This document shows, piece by piece, positions 16,264-25,415 of a stretch of 35,634 nt of DNA. Position 1 is the first letter of the stretch. Each line of letters starts with the position of its first letter. The DNA is from an uncultured Eisenbergiella sp. (lineage in GTDB: Bacteria; Bacillota; Clostridia; Lachnospirales; Lachnospiraceae), in the NCBI GenBank assembly GCA_947626725.1, contig CANQTI010000002.1, forward strand, positions 1 through 35,634, written 5' to 3'. A program made the translations under genes and the position numbers. The notes under the pieces were generated by a model. The model saw nothing but the letters and a program-made list of their open reading frames with translations. It had not been told where the DNA came from and made no database searches.

Positions 16264-16972
16264 AGAACTGCTTAAGGCCGCTGTATCCCATGTGCGGGCG
16301 AGGCGACAAGCGCTGCTGATTTTTCTGAATACGGATGTGGTCATGAGGGTGGAGAAGGACCCGGACCTCGCGCGGATCGTGGCAGAGGCTGAATACGTCA
16401 TGGCGGATGGGATGCCGCTGGTTTGGATTGCGAAATTGTTCCATCGTCCTTTAAAAGAAAAGGTGTCAGGGTCCGATTTTGTGCCGCTTTTGTGCGGAAA
16501 GGCTGCCGAGGAAGGGCTCAGTCTGTTTTTTGCCGGCGGTGAACCGGAGGTAACCGCCCGGGCCGTGGAAAAGCTCCGAGCCGGATACCCCGGCATACGG
16601 ATCGCGGGATATGCCAGTCCCCCTTCCGGCTTTGAAAAGGATCCGGAAGAGATCGGAAGGCTGAATGAAAGTATCCGACAGGCCGCCCCGGATATTCTGG
16701 TGGCTTGCTTCGGATGTCCCAAACAGGAAAAATATCTGTATGAGAACAGAGAGAATTTAGGCGTTCCGCTGCTGGTCTGTGCGGGTGCGACCATTGATTT
16801 TCTGGCCGGCAGGGTGAAGCGGGCCCCGGCATGGATGAGCCGCTGCGGGCTGGAATGGTTTTACCGTTTTCTGCGGGAACCCAGAAGGCTGTTCCGGCGG
16901 TATTTCATAGATGATATGCAGGTGGTGCGGTTAGTGTTTCGTTATTGGCACCAGCGTTATGAGAAGCTGTGA
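16193..16972 (+). CDS. WecG/TagA/CpsF family glycosyltransferase
   Basis: FLNTDVVMRVEKDPDLARIVAEAEYVMADGMPLVWIAKLFHRPLKEKVSGSDFVPLL, GGEPEVTARAVEKL, CFGCPKQEKYLYENRENLGVPLLVCAGATIDFLAGRVKRAPAWM. Confidence 0.92.
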   Translation: MEADGKGYRKIRVMNVGYSNLGHEELLKAAVSHVRARRQALLIFLNTDVVMRVEKDPDLARIVAEAEYVMADGMPLVWIAKLFHRPLKEKVSGSDFVPLLCGKAAEEGLSLFFAGGEPEVTARAVEKLRAGYPGIRIAGYASPPSGFEKDPEEIGRLNESIRQAAPDILVACFGCPKQEKYLYENRENLGVPLLVCAGATIDFLAGRVKRAPAWMSRCGLEWFYRFLREPRRLFRRYFIDDMQVVRLVFRYWHQRYEKL

Positions 16973-16983
16973 GGGAAAGCGGC

Positions 16984-18072
16984 ATGGGACGGAGAAAGAA
17001 AATGGTATGCGTAAAGATCGCGGCGGGACTTTTGTCGGCGTTGGTGTTGGTTATGGATGTGGGCTGCGGCGGCAAAACGCCGCAGGAGCCGGAACGGGAA
17101 ATCGCGCCGCTGGTGGGATATCGGGACTTCACGCGCATTTCTGTTGAAGAAGAAAAGCTGACAGGGGAATGGGATGAAAGCCGCCGGCTGGACGTGATAG
17201 ATCTGGAGGATCAGTTTTATCCGCTTTCTGAGCTTACGGTCACGGCCCCGGAGGACATGGAGCAGGCGGTTTATTTTCTAGATGGCGGGGAATCGGTGAT
17301 CGGCGAACAAAAGCTGCAGGCGGGCGCCAATCCGTTGTCGGGGCCGGAGGGAACCCGTTATCTGGTGTTTCCTATGGCGGCTGAGGACCGGGGAAGACTT
17401 CGGTTTCAGGGGATGTTGGGAGCGGAAGCGGCAAAAGAGAGAGAAGAGGGATGCATCGTTTCTGAGACCCTTAACGGAAAACGGCTGTCTGTACTGGGAG
17501 ACAGTCTGAGTTCTGCTGTCGATTACAGCCCGGACGGAATCTATGGTACATATCCCTTAGGGGATGCAGAAGTGACAGATGTGTGGTGGTATCAGGTAGC
17601 GAAGGCTTTTGACATGGAGATCTGCTGCATCAATGCCTACGGCGGCTCCGGCGTGACCGATCGGCTGGGACGGCCAGAGACGGCCGCAGGAGCCGGCGGG
17701 CGAGGAAGGCGGCTCGATGCGAACGGCGAGATGCCGGAGGTGATCATCGTATGGATCGGCGCCAATGACGCGCTCCAGGGAGTTCCTATGGATACGATCC
17801 GGGAGGCCTACCGGAAAATGCTGGAGGATATCAAAGAATGTTATCCTTCAGCGGAATTGTACCTCGCTACCTATTATCTGATCGACTCGGAAGAGCTGCG
17901 GCAGCTGAATCAGGTGATCCGCGGCCTGGGAGAGGAATACGGAGCGCAGATCCTGGATATGGAAGGCTGCGATGTGGCGAAACAAGAGGGAGCTTTGGCG
18001 GATGGCTCCCATCCGGGCAGGGAGGGGTGCCGGATCGTCGCGGAATATATGGAGGAGCTTTTGCGGAAATGA
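16984..18072 (+). CDS. SGNH/GDSL-type hydrolase, predicted lipoprotein
   Basis: Lipobox-like LVMDVGCGG; GDSL block RLSVLGDSLSS, GGSGVTD, VIIVWIGANDA, DGSHPGREG. Confidence 0.8.
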   Translation: MGRRKKMVCVKIAAGLLSALVLVMDVGCGGKTPQEPEREIAPLVGYRDFTRISVEEEKLTGEWDESRRLDVIDLEDQFYPLSELTVTAPEDMEQAVYFLDGGESVIGEQKLQAGANPLSGPEGTRYLVFPMAAEDRGRLRFQGMLGAEAAKEREEGCIVSETLNGKRLSVLGDSLSSAVDYSPDGIYGTYPLGDAEVTDVWWYQVAKAFDMEICCINAYGGSGVTDRLGRPETAAGAGGRGRRLDANGEMPEVIIVWIGANDALQGVPMDTIREAYRKMLEDIKECYPSAELYLATYYLIDSEELRQLNQVIRGLGEEYGAQILDMEGCDVAKQEGALADGSHPGREGCRIVAEYMEELLRK

Positions 18073-19067
18073 GGGAAGATGGGAAGGAACCTCATACGGA
18101 GATTCGCAATCAGAAAAGAAGAAAGCATCTTCGCCGGCTGATGGCCGTGCCCCTGCTTTTTGTTGTCTGTGCGGCCTTTATCTGGTGGGATAATCATCAT
18201 TTTACGGTCACGCGGTATCGACTCTCATCGCCCAAAGTGCAGGAAACCGTGCGCATTGTCGACTTGAGCGATCTGCACAATGCGTCTTTTGGCCGGGCAA
18301 ATGAGAAGCTGACAGGCTGTATCCGGGAGCTGAATCCTGATCTCATCCTGATGACGGGGGACATGGTGACAGCGGGTCATGAGGATATATCTGTCATCAC
18401 GGAGCTCTGCGCGGATCTGGACGGGATTGCGCCGATCTTCTATACCTATGGCAATCATGAAAATGAAATGGTGTACGGTTCGGACGTGACGCCGGAATTC
18501 CTGGAGTATCAGGCGGAACGGACAGGGATGCAGGAATATGGCCGTTTGGATTTTGAAAAGATAGAGCCGCTGGATGCCCGTTTGCCTTCCGCTTTAAAGG
18601 AATTAGGCGTTGCTGTGGTCAATAACGGCGCGGTTTCTGTTTCGCTGAAGGGAATTACGGCGGATATCATCGGCGCGGACAATTTGAGCGGTACCTTTTA
18701 TCCATATTCCAGTACGGCTGTGGGAGAAGCGCTGGTCCGGGACCGGGAGCATCTGAAGATCGTCCTGGCACATCAGCCGTCCATTGCGGATGCGCTCTCC
18801 TGTGAAGCGGCCTTCTCCTATGATTTGCTGCTTTGCGGCCATAGACACGGCGGGATCATTCGGGTGCCGGGGTTGGGCGGAATGTTTTGTGAGGGCTCTT
18901 TCTGGCCGCTGTTTTCCGGAAATGGGAAAGAAGCTGGAATGTTTTCTTCCGGACAGGGCACGGTTGTCGCCAGCCGGGGCATGGGGAACAGCGGTATCCT
19001 GCCGCGGATCAATAATGTGCCGGAGTTAGTCGTGATCGATATCGAAAAAGGAGGAGACGGAACATGA
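18069..19067 (+). CDS. membrane-anchored calcineurin-like metallophosphoesterase
   Basis: TM segment LMAVPLLFVVCAAFIWW; RIVDLSDLHNASFG, PDLILMTGDMV, YTYGNHE, IVLAHQPS, LLLCGHRHGG. ATGA overlap with upstream gene. Confidence 0.88.
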   Translation: MREDGKEPHTEIRNQKRRKHLRRLMAVPLLFVVCAAFIWWDNHHFTVTRYRLSSPKVQETVRIVDLSDLHNASFGRANEKLTGCIRELNPDLILMTGDMVTAGHEDISVITELCADLDGIAPIFYTYGNHENEMVYGSDVTPEFLEYQAERTGMQEYGRLDFEKIEPLDARLPSALKELGVAVVNNGAVSVSLKGITADIIGADNLSGTFYPYSSTAVGEALVRDREHLKIVLAHQPSIADALSCEAAFSYDLLLCGHRHGGIIRVPGLGGMFCEGSFWPLFSGNGKEAGMFSSGQGTVVASRGMGNSGILPRINNVPELVVIDIEKGGDGT

Positions 19068-20497
19068 AGGAATTCGGTTATTATGTATTTCTCGTGTGCG
19101 TGGCGGTCTGCGCCCTGTGGATGCTGGCTGTTTTTTTTCGGACAGTTCTGTTGTTCCTGCGGTGCCGGAGGCGGTACATGCTGTCGGATATCGGGCGGGA
19201 AATGCTCAGGGGCGGTGGGCTTCGACGCCGGATCCTGGGCTTAGTGAGCGTTTCGGCCTTGTTCGGCGCTGCGGCAGCTTTGATCCTGTTGGCATATCGG
19301 TATCAAAACGCAGCGGTTAATATCACGCTGACCTATACGGAGGCGGCCTCGGGTCTGAATCCCAACGGGAGCCGTTATAATATGAGCGATATCCTTTCGG
19401 ATGAAGTGTTGGAGGAGGCAGCCGGTGCGCTGGGATCTGTGGCCGATCCGGAGCTCCTCAAAAACGGCCTGAGTGTCGAGCCGGCGCAAAAGAAAAAGGA
19501 TGAGGATGACGATGATCTGATTTCCACACAGTTCGCCTTATCTTTTGTGAGCGGACGGGAAACCGGGATTCAGAAAGCGGAGGATATTGTCAGGACAGTG
19601 GCGGAAACCTACCGGAACTGGTTTATTCGGAAATACGCGCCGGATTTTGGCTCGCTGGATCTCTCCTTTGAGGATATCGACGATTATGACTATCCGGATA
19701 TGCAGCAGTATTTGTCCGTGGCCGTGCAGCGGATCATCACTTTTTCGGAGGCTTTTTCGGGAAAGGACGCGGCATTTCTTTCCGGCAGCACAGGGGAGAG
19801 CTTTTCCTCGCTGAAGGCGAAGGCGGAGGATATTCGGAATACGGGATTGGGGGCACTGAATGACTATATTCTCTATAACGGAATTTCCAGAGATCCTGAA
19901 AGCTATATGAGCCGTATCCGCTATGGGCATCTGATAGAGAGCAATGAGTATCTGAAAAATATCCGGGCGTATAATGTTCGGCTCAGGGCCATTGAACGCT
20001 ACGACAACGATATGGCCACGGTGGTTTATATTCCGACCTATGATGTGGATAATACATTCTACATGTCCAAGACGAAGATCGGCATTGACCACTTTTCCAT
20101 TGATGCGGAGGCATTCAGCGCTGCCGCCTCCGGCAATCTGGAGACGATCATGTCTCAGGATTATCTGCTTCGGCAGCTGGAAGGGCACAGACGGGACAGT
20201 GCGGCCCGCCGGAATGTCGGGGAAACGATAGAAACATTGGAGGCACAGATCCTCGAGCTGGCAGAAAAGACGAAACAGACAGCGCAGGATTATCTGGATA
20301 CAGCACAGTACGGATATGTGTCAATATCCACTCCGGATGACAGTTTTTTGAAGGAAGGGATCTGTATCGCCGCGGCGGTGCTGGGATATCTGATCCTGGC
20401 ATATGCCGGTATGGTCCTGGCGCGGATGTGCAGACGGGCCAGGCCGCAGGGTGTTGAAGAAAAGGTATCCGGGGAAGGAAGGGAGGCGGAGTCATGA
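19064..20497 (+). CDS. Wzz-like polysaccharide chain-length/co-polymerase protein 1
   Basis: Flanking TM helices with a large extracytoplasmic loop; shares TYTEAASGLNPNGSRYNMSDILSDEVLEEA with the downstream paralogue's EYVYNGADQGLAPDGTKLDTSEIYSSAVISRV. Confidence 0.65.
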   Translation: MKEFGYYVFLVCVAVCALWMLAVFFRTVLLFLRCRRRYMLSDIGREMLRGGGLRRRILGLVSVSALFGAAAALILLAYRYQNAAVNITLTYTEAASGLNPNGSRYNMSDILSDEVLEEAAGALGSVADPELLKNGLSVEPAQKKKDEDDDDLISTQFALSFVSGRETGIQKAEDIVRTVAETYRNWFIRKYAPDFGSLDLSFEDIDDYDYPDMQQYLSVAVQRIITFSEAFSGKDAAFLSGSTGESFSSLKAKAEDIRNTGLGALNDYILYNGISRDPESYMSRIRYGHLIESNEYLKNIRAYNVRLRAIERYDNDMATVVYIPTYDVDNTFYMSKTKIGIDHFSIDAEAFSAAASGNLETIMSQDYLLRQLEGHRRDSAARRNVGETIETLEAQILELAEKTKQTAQDYLDTAQYGYVSISTPDDSFLKEGICIAAAVLGYLILAYAGMVLARMCRRARPQGVEEKVSGEGREAES

Positions 20498-22659
20498 AGG
20501 ATTTTCGGCCGCTTTCGTACATAAAAAGACATGTGGTCTCTCTGATTCTGTTTTTTATCCTGATGACGGCGGGGCTGTATGTAGCGCTTTCCCTGCTGCA
20601 GACCTATACGGCACAGGTGACGATAGAATATGTTTATAACGGCGCAGACCAGGGACTTGCGCCGGACGGGACCAAGCTGGATACCTCGGAGATCTACTCC
20701 AGCGCGGTGATCAGCCGTGTGCTGGACAATCTGCATCTGGATCAGAAGGACCATCCCATCGACACCGTCCGCTCGGCGGTTCTGGTGGAGCAGGTAGAGG
20801 ACGAAGAGGTGGAGACCGTAAAGACGGCGCTGAACGAGGACGGTGAATCCTCCGATCTTCAGTCTACCAAATACACGATCAGTTATGTCGTGGACTGGAA
20901 GGATGGAAAACAGCTTCAGGAAATGGCCCAGTCCGTTTTGGATGAGATCCTGGACGTTTATTTCACCCTGTTTTCTGAAAAATATATCAATCAGTCCACC
21001 CTCGTCAACAGCATTTCCGGGCTGGAGAGGACAGGCTATGATTATATTGAGCAGGTGGAGCTGATCGAGACGGCGCTCGCATCCACGCTGGAACAGCTGG
21101 AAGCGCGGGCAGAGCTGGCGCCGGGGTTTTATTCCACGGAAACCGGTTATTCCTACAGCGATCTGGAGGGCGAGGTGCGGCTTTTGGACCGATCCCGGAT
21201 TACGCCGCTGCTGGCGTATATCCTGAATCATCAGGTCACGAAGGATAAAGGTGCTCTGCTGGCAAAGTACGGACAGCGTGTGAAGGATCAGGAATTCGGG
21301 CAGGAACGTTATGACATTCGGATCGAGGAAGTGGAGAATATTCTGGATGCTTACGTGGAGAAGCTGCGCGTGTCGAATAACACGGCACAGTCGGAAGTAA
21401 TAACAGGCTCGCGGGCGGGGCTTCTGGGCGGCAATGTGATCGGCGACGTGGAATATCCGGACTATCTGAATGCAGCCGGCCAGTGGCAGCCGTTCGATCA
21501 GACCACAGAGTATGAAATGCTTCTTCAGTCCTGGATCGATCTTTCCGACAGCTATGACAGTTCTGTGGTGGAAGCAGCCTATTGTCAGTATGTGATCGAT
21601 TGCTTCAGCGGCAACGACGAGGCGATTGAAACCTATCAGAGGAGCCCGGCCCGGGTTACGCTGCGCGGGGAGGAGGCCGGAGAGCGTCTGACGGCAGATA
21701 CGGCGGAGGGAGAAGATACAGCCGATACCGCGGAAAAAGCGGAAGAGACGGCCGGTGCAGGGGCGGAAACAGACGCGGGAGGCGGGGAAGCCGCTGCGGG
21801 CAGTCCGGTCTCTTACGGCGGCGCTGAGACGGTTTCCGTGGAGAAGATGGAACGGCTGCTCACCGGTGATTCAGACATTTATGTGGAGCTGCCGAAAACC
21901 TGTACGCCCGAGGATATTGCTTATGTGGAAGGGCAGATCGAGTCGATTCTGGTGAAGATGGATGAACTGTACGCGCAGATCGAAACGACCGGTTCGGAAT
22001 TCAATGATTACATTGGAGCGGAATATATCCGGATGCTTTCCAGCAATCATGTGATCGAGGGAATGAACCTTCCGCTGTATATGGCGGTGGGTGCGGTATT
22101 CTTCCTGGTGCTGGGCTGCTTTGGCGTGATCCTCCTGAGCAGAGTAGGAGATATGATCGAGTATCTTGCCTATACGGACCATCGTCTTCGGATGCCAAAC
22201 CGCGCTGCCTGCGACCGGTATATCGATCGCTGTAAAGAGCGGATCCTTCCCTCCGGCTTTGGTTGTATCTATCTGCAGATCGTCAATCAGAATGAAATCA
22301 ACCGGAAGCTGGGCCGCGAGATGGGTGATGAAGTTTTACGGATTTTTGCTGCAGGTGTCAGAGGTCTTTGCAGCCATGGGGAGGATTTTGCCGGTTATAA
22401 CGGCAGCGGACAGTTCATTGTCTTTTTGGTCGACGGCGGCGATGGAGAGATGGATCGGCTGAATACGGATCTTGAGATCCTTCTGACGGAGCGGTTGGCC
22501 GAAAAAGGTGTGACGCTTCAGTATTATATCGGGATATCGGAATCCCGGACGGATGGCCAGTATCGTATTCGCGGCCTGCTCACGCAGGCAATCGGGCGTA
22601 AGGCCATGTGTGAGGCGGGAATCCGCAGGAGCGGCCAAAACAGTGAGGACAGAGAATAA
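20494..22659 (+). CDS. Wzz-like polysaccharide co-polymerase 2 fused to a degenerate GGDEF-like domain
   Basis: N-terminal TM and Wzz-like loop; Ala/Glu/Gly-rich insert; second TM (LPLYMAVGAVFFLVLGCFGVILL); C-terminal YTDHRLRMPNRAACDRYIDRC...IYLQIVNQNEINRKLGREMGDEVLRIFAAGVR...AGYNGSGQFIVFL. Confidence 0.7.
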   Translation: MKDFRPLSYIKRHVVSLILFFILMTAGLYVALSLLQTYTAQVTIEYVYNGADQGLAPDGTKLDTSEIYSSAVISRVLDNLHLDQKDHPIDTVRSAVLVEQVEDEEVETVKTALNEDGESSDLQSTKYTISYVVDWKDGKQLQEMAQSVLDEILDVYFTLFSEKYINQSTLVNSISGLERTGYDYIEQVELIETALASTLEQLEARAELAPGFYSTETGYSYSDLEGEVRLLDRSRITPLLAYILNHQVTKDKGALLAKYGQRVKDQEFGQERYDIRIEEVENILDAYVEKLRVSNNTAQSEVITGSRAGLLGGNVIGDVEYPDYLNAAGQWQPFDQTTEYEMLLQSWIDLSDSYDSSVVEAAYCQYVIDCFSGNDEAIETYQRSPARVTLRGEEAGERLTADTAEGEDTADTAEKAEETAGAGAETDAGGGEAAAGSPVSYGGAETVSVEKMERLLTGDSDIYVELPKTCTPEDIAYVEGQIESILVKMDELYAQIETTGSEFNDYIGAEYIRMLSSNHVIEGMNLPLYMAVGAVFFLVLGCFGVILLSRVGDMIEYLAYTDHRLRMPNRAACDRYIDRCKERILPSGFGCIYLQIVNQNEINRKLGREMGDEVLRIFAAGVRGLCSHGEDFAGYNGSGQFIVFLVDGGDGEMDRLNTDLEILLTERLAEKGVTLQYYIGISESRTDGQYRIRGLLTQAIGRKAMCEAGIRRSGQNSEDRE

Positions 22660-23941
22660 TCGCATTTTAATTGCAGTTTTTGTAGCGCTGACGGCTGTTT
22701 CCCATGCGGTCGGGTATGAGCATATGTTTTCTGTGTTCGGCCTGAATGTATATATTGCCATGCCCCTGATGGCTTTTATGGCGCTGCTGGGGCCTCTGGC
22801 CTTTCTGATTCAGCCGGATTTTGCCCGCATGAAACTGCTGTGGAGACAGCTCCTGATTTTGCTGGTGCCCATCCTTTTTCCGGCAATCTGGTCGCATGTG
22901 ATCTGGATTGTTGAACAGGCATCCTTCTCGGAGATCCGCAGGGGTTATGTGAGCATTGCCTATATGTTTTTCACCTACAGTGCAGCAGCCTCTTTCGTCT
23001 ATGCGGCGGGAGAGGACGGCGGCTGGCTGTATCTGGCATCCATGCTGCTGGCGAATTTCATTAAAATGATCACGGTTATCGCCGACGGTGGGGTCGGTCC
23101 TTTTGTGACCCAGTTTTTCCGGCTGATGGTGACCTTTGCATCGGACACCGGCCCGCTGATGGCCCAAATGGAATTGCAGGGTGTCACCTTCGGGCTGGGG
23201 ATTTATCTGCTCTGGTTTCTGATGGAGCCAAAGAAGATTCGGGAACATCCGGGGCTGTTTGCCGGGACGGTGTTCTTCTTCTTCCTTGGCCTGAAACGGA
23301 TGGCAGTGGTGGCCGTGCTTGTCACGGCGCCCCTATGTCTGCTCCTGTATCCGAAAAGTGAGCAGGAAAAAGGAAAGCGATTCCTGCTTCATGGCCTGGG
23401 TATTTTGCTCCCGGCAGCAGCTATCGCCTGTGTTGGCCTGATCTATTACGGGGCCTTTGAGGTTCTGGAGAAAATGGGCATCAGTACGAACGGTCGTGCC
23501 ATGATTTATCAGCAGTACCTTCCGTATATGGAGTTTTCTCCGTTTTTTTGGGGAAATGGGGCCGGCTGGGTGGACAATATGCGTCAGCTTTGGCAGCCGG
23601 AGGCGGAAAAAGAATTTGCCCTGGTGTTTCATACGCACAATGAATATTTGCGTATTTATCTGGAGTTGGGAATGATAGGCCTGGCCTGCTGGTGTCTGGC
23701 CAGATTCCATTTGCAGGCGGCCGCGGCCAAAAAGCTGCTGGGTCGGAAAGGTGCGCGTATTTGTGCGGCGGGGCTGATTTACCTGGGGATTAACTATTTG
23801 ATGGATATGCTTGGGATGAATGAGGGTGCAAACGTCCCGCTGGCCGTCCTCTTTCTTTCCTTTGGACTGACGCGGCGGGAGGAAGAAGAACGCCTGGCGA
23901 TGGAAGAGAAAAACAGGGAAAAGTGTGAATACGGCGGATGA
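22643..23941 (+). CDS. O-antigen polymerase/ligase-like integral membrane protein (Wzy-like)
   Basis: Multiple TM helices; FFWGNGAGWVDN...LVFHTHNEYLRIYLELGMIGLACW, typical of Wzy/WaaL-type polymerases. GTG start at 22643 overlapping the upstream gene. Confidence 0.78.
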   Translation: MRTENNRILIAVFVALTAVSHAVGYEHMFSVFGLNVYIAMPLMAFMALLGPLAFLIQPDFARMKLLWRQLLILLVPILFPAIWSHVIWIVEQASFSEIRRGYVSIAYMFFTYSAAASFVYAAGEDGGWLYLASMLLANFIKMITVIADGGVGPFVTQFFRLMVTFASDTGPLMAQMELQGVTFGLGIYLLWFLMEPKKIREHPGLFAGTVFFFFLGLKRMAVVAVLVTAPLCLLLYPKSEQEKGKRFLLHGLGILLPAAAIACVGLIYYGAFEVLEKMGISTNGRAMIYQQYLPYMEFSPFFWGNGAGWVDNMRQLWQPEAEKEFALVFHTHNEYLRIYLELGMIGLACWCLARFHLQAAAAKKLLGRKGARICAAGLIYLGINYLMDMLGMNEGANVPLAVLFLSFGLTRREEEERLAMEEKNREKCEYGG

Positions 23942-23984
23942 GGGGGAAGGGAGAGCAAAAATCCGGGAAAGAAGGGAATGCGGA

Positions 23985-25415
23985 ATGGAAGGGCAGAAAA
24001 AAGTCATAAAGAATTATCTGTACAATGTATCTTATCAGATCCTGGCAATTCTCGTCCCACTGATTACGACCCCCTATGTTTCCCGGGTGCTGGGCGCGAC
24101 GGGTGTTGGGGATTACGCCTATACCAGCAGCATCGTATCTTATTTCGGTTTTGCTGCGGTATTGGGCACAGCGCCTTATGGACAGAGAGAGATCGCTTTT
24201 GTACAGGGCGATGCGGAGCACAGAAGCCGTGTTTTCTGGGAGGTTTTCTGGCTGCGGAGCAGCACGGTTCTGTTGATTGGCTGTGTGTATTGCGTTTTCC
24301 TTGCTTTTGCCAGAAGCTATCGCCTCTTGTATCTGATCCAGATCTGTACCGTAATCTCCTGGTTTTTGGATATCAGCTGGTTCTTTCAGGGGATGGAGGA
24401 GTTCAAAATCACTGTGCTGCGAAACTGCGCAGTGAAGCTGGTGAGCGTCGCGCTTATTTTTCTGTTGGTGCATTCAGACAGGGACGTATGGATCTATACG
24501 TGGATCTTATGCGGCTCCGCGCTGGCAGGCAATCTGACCATGTGGCCTTTTTTGAAGGAGAGACTGGTCAGGGTTTCCAGGAAGGACCTGCGGCCATTTC
24601 GGCATTGGAAAAGTTCGCTGGAGATGTTTCTTCCTCTGGTCAGTACGCAGATTTATCTGATTCTGGACCAGACGATGCTGGGGTCTATCGTGAATACGAC
24701 GCAGGTGGGATATTATACTCAGACCCAGAAAATCCTGCGGCTGGAATCCACAATGCTGTCTTCCCTGTCCACGGTGCTTCTGCCGCGGATGGCGGTGGTT
24801 CTGTCACAGGATAATCTGAAATTAGCCAGGCAGTATTATGAGAAAGCGGTGCGGTTCGGCGTGATGCTGAACCTGCCGATGACCGTGGGAACGATGCTTA
24901 CGGCGGGCTATATCATTCCTTTATTCTTCGGGGAAGGATATGCGCCCTGTATCCGTCTGCTGGGCATCTTCAGCATCCTTCTGATCACGCAGGGGATTGG
25001 CCAGATCGCAGGGACGATGCTGGTGGCCATGAGGCGGCAGAAGGAATATACGGCTTCGATCGTGATCGGATCGGTTATCAACCTGCTGTGCAACGGCATC
25101 CTGATTCCCAGACACGGTGCGCTGGGCGCGACGGTTTCGTCGGTGATTTCGGAAATCTGTATTGAATGGATGCAGTTTTATGCCATCCGGAGGGAATTTT
25201 CCTGGAAGGAGATCGGGAACGCATTTTCCGCCTACCTGTTTCCGGCAGCGGTTATGGGTTTGGCGGTTGCCGCGGCAAGGCATTTCCTGCCGGTAAGCGT
25301 ACAGTCCCTGTTCCTGCTGGTAATTCTGGCTGTGCTGGTATATGGCGTGTGTCTGATCCTGCGCAAAGATCCGATGCTGATAGGAATAGCGGGAAAACGA
25401 AAGGACATTGAATGA
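23985..25415 (+). CDS. polysaccharide flippase (Wzx/MATE-like)
   Basis: MEGQKKVIKNYLYNVSYQILAILVPLITTPYVSRVLGATGVGDYAYTSSIVSYF, hallmark of oligosaccharide flippases; multiple TM. Confidence 0.92.
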   Translation: MEGQKKVIKNYLYNVSYQILAILVPLITTPYVSRVLGATGVGDYAYTSSIVSYFGFAAVLGTAPYGQREIAFVQGDAEHRSRVFWEVFWLRSSTVLLIGCVYCVFLAFARSYRLLYLIQICTVISWFLDISWFFQGMEEFKITVLRNCAVKLVSVALIFLLVHSDRDVWIYTWILCGSALAGNLTMWPFLKERLVRVSRKDLRPFRHWKSSLEMFLPLVSTQIYLILDQTMLGSIVNTTQVGYYTQTQKILRLESTMLSSLSTVLLPRMAVVLSQDNLKLARQYYEKAVRFGVMLNLPMTVGTMLTAGYIIPLFFGEGYAPCIRLLGIFSILLITQGIGQIAGTMLVAMRRQKEYTASIVIGSVINLLCNGILIPRHGALGATVSSVISEICIEWMQFYAIRREFSWKEIGNAFSAYLFPAAVMGLAVAAARHFLPVSVQSLFLLVILAVLVYGVCLILRKDPMLIGIAGKRKDIE

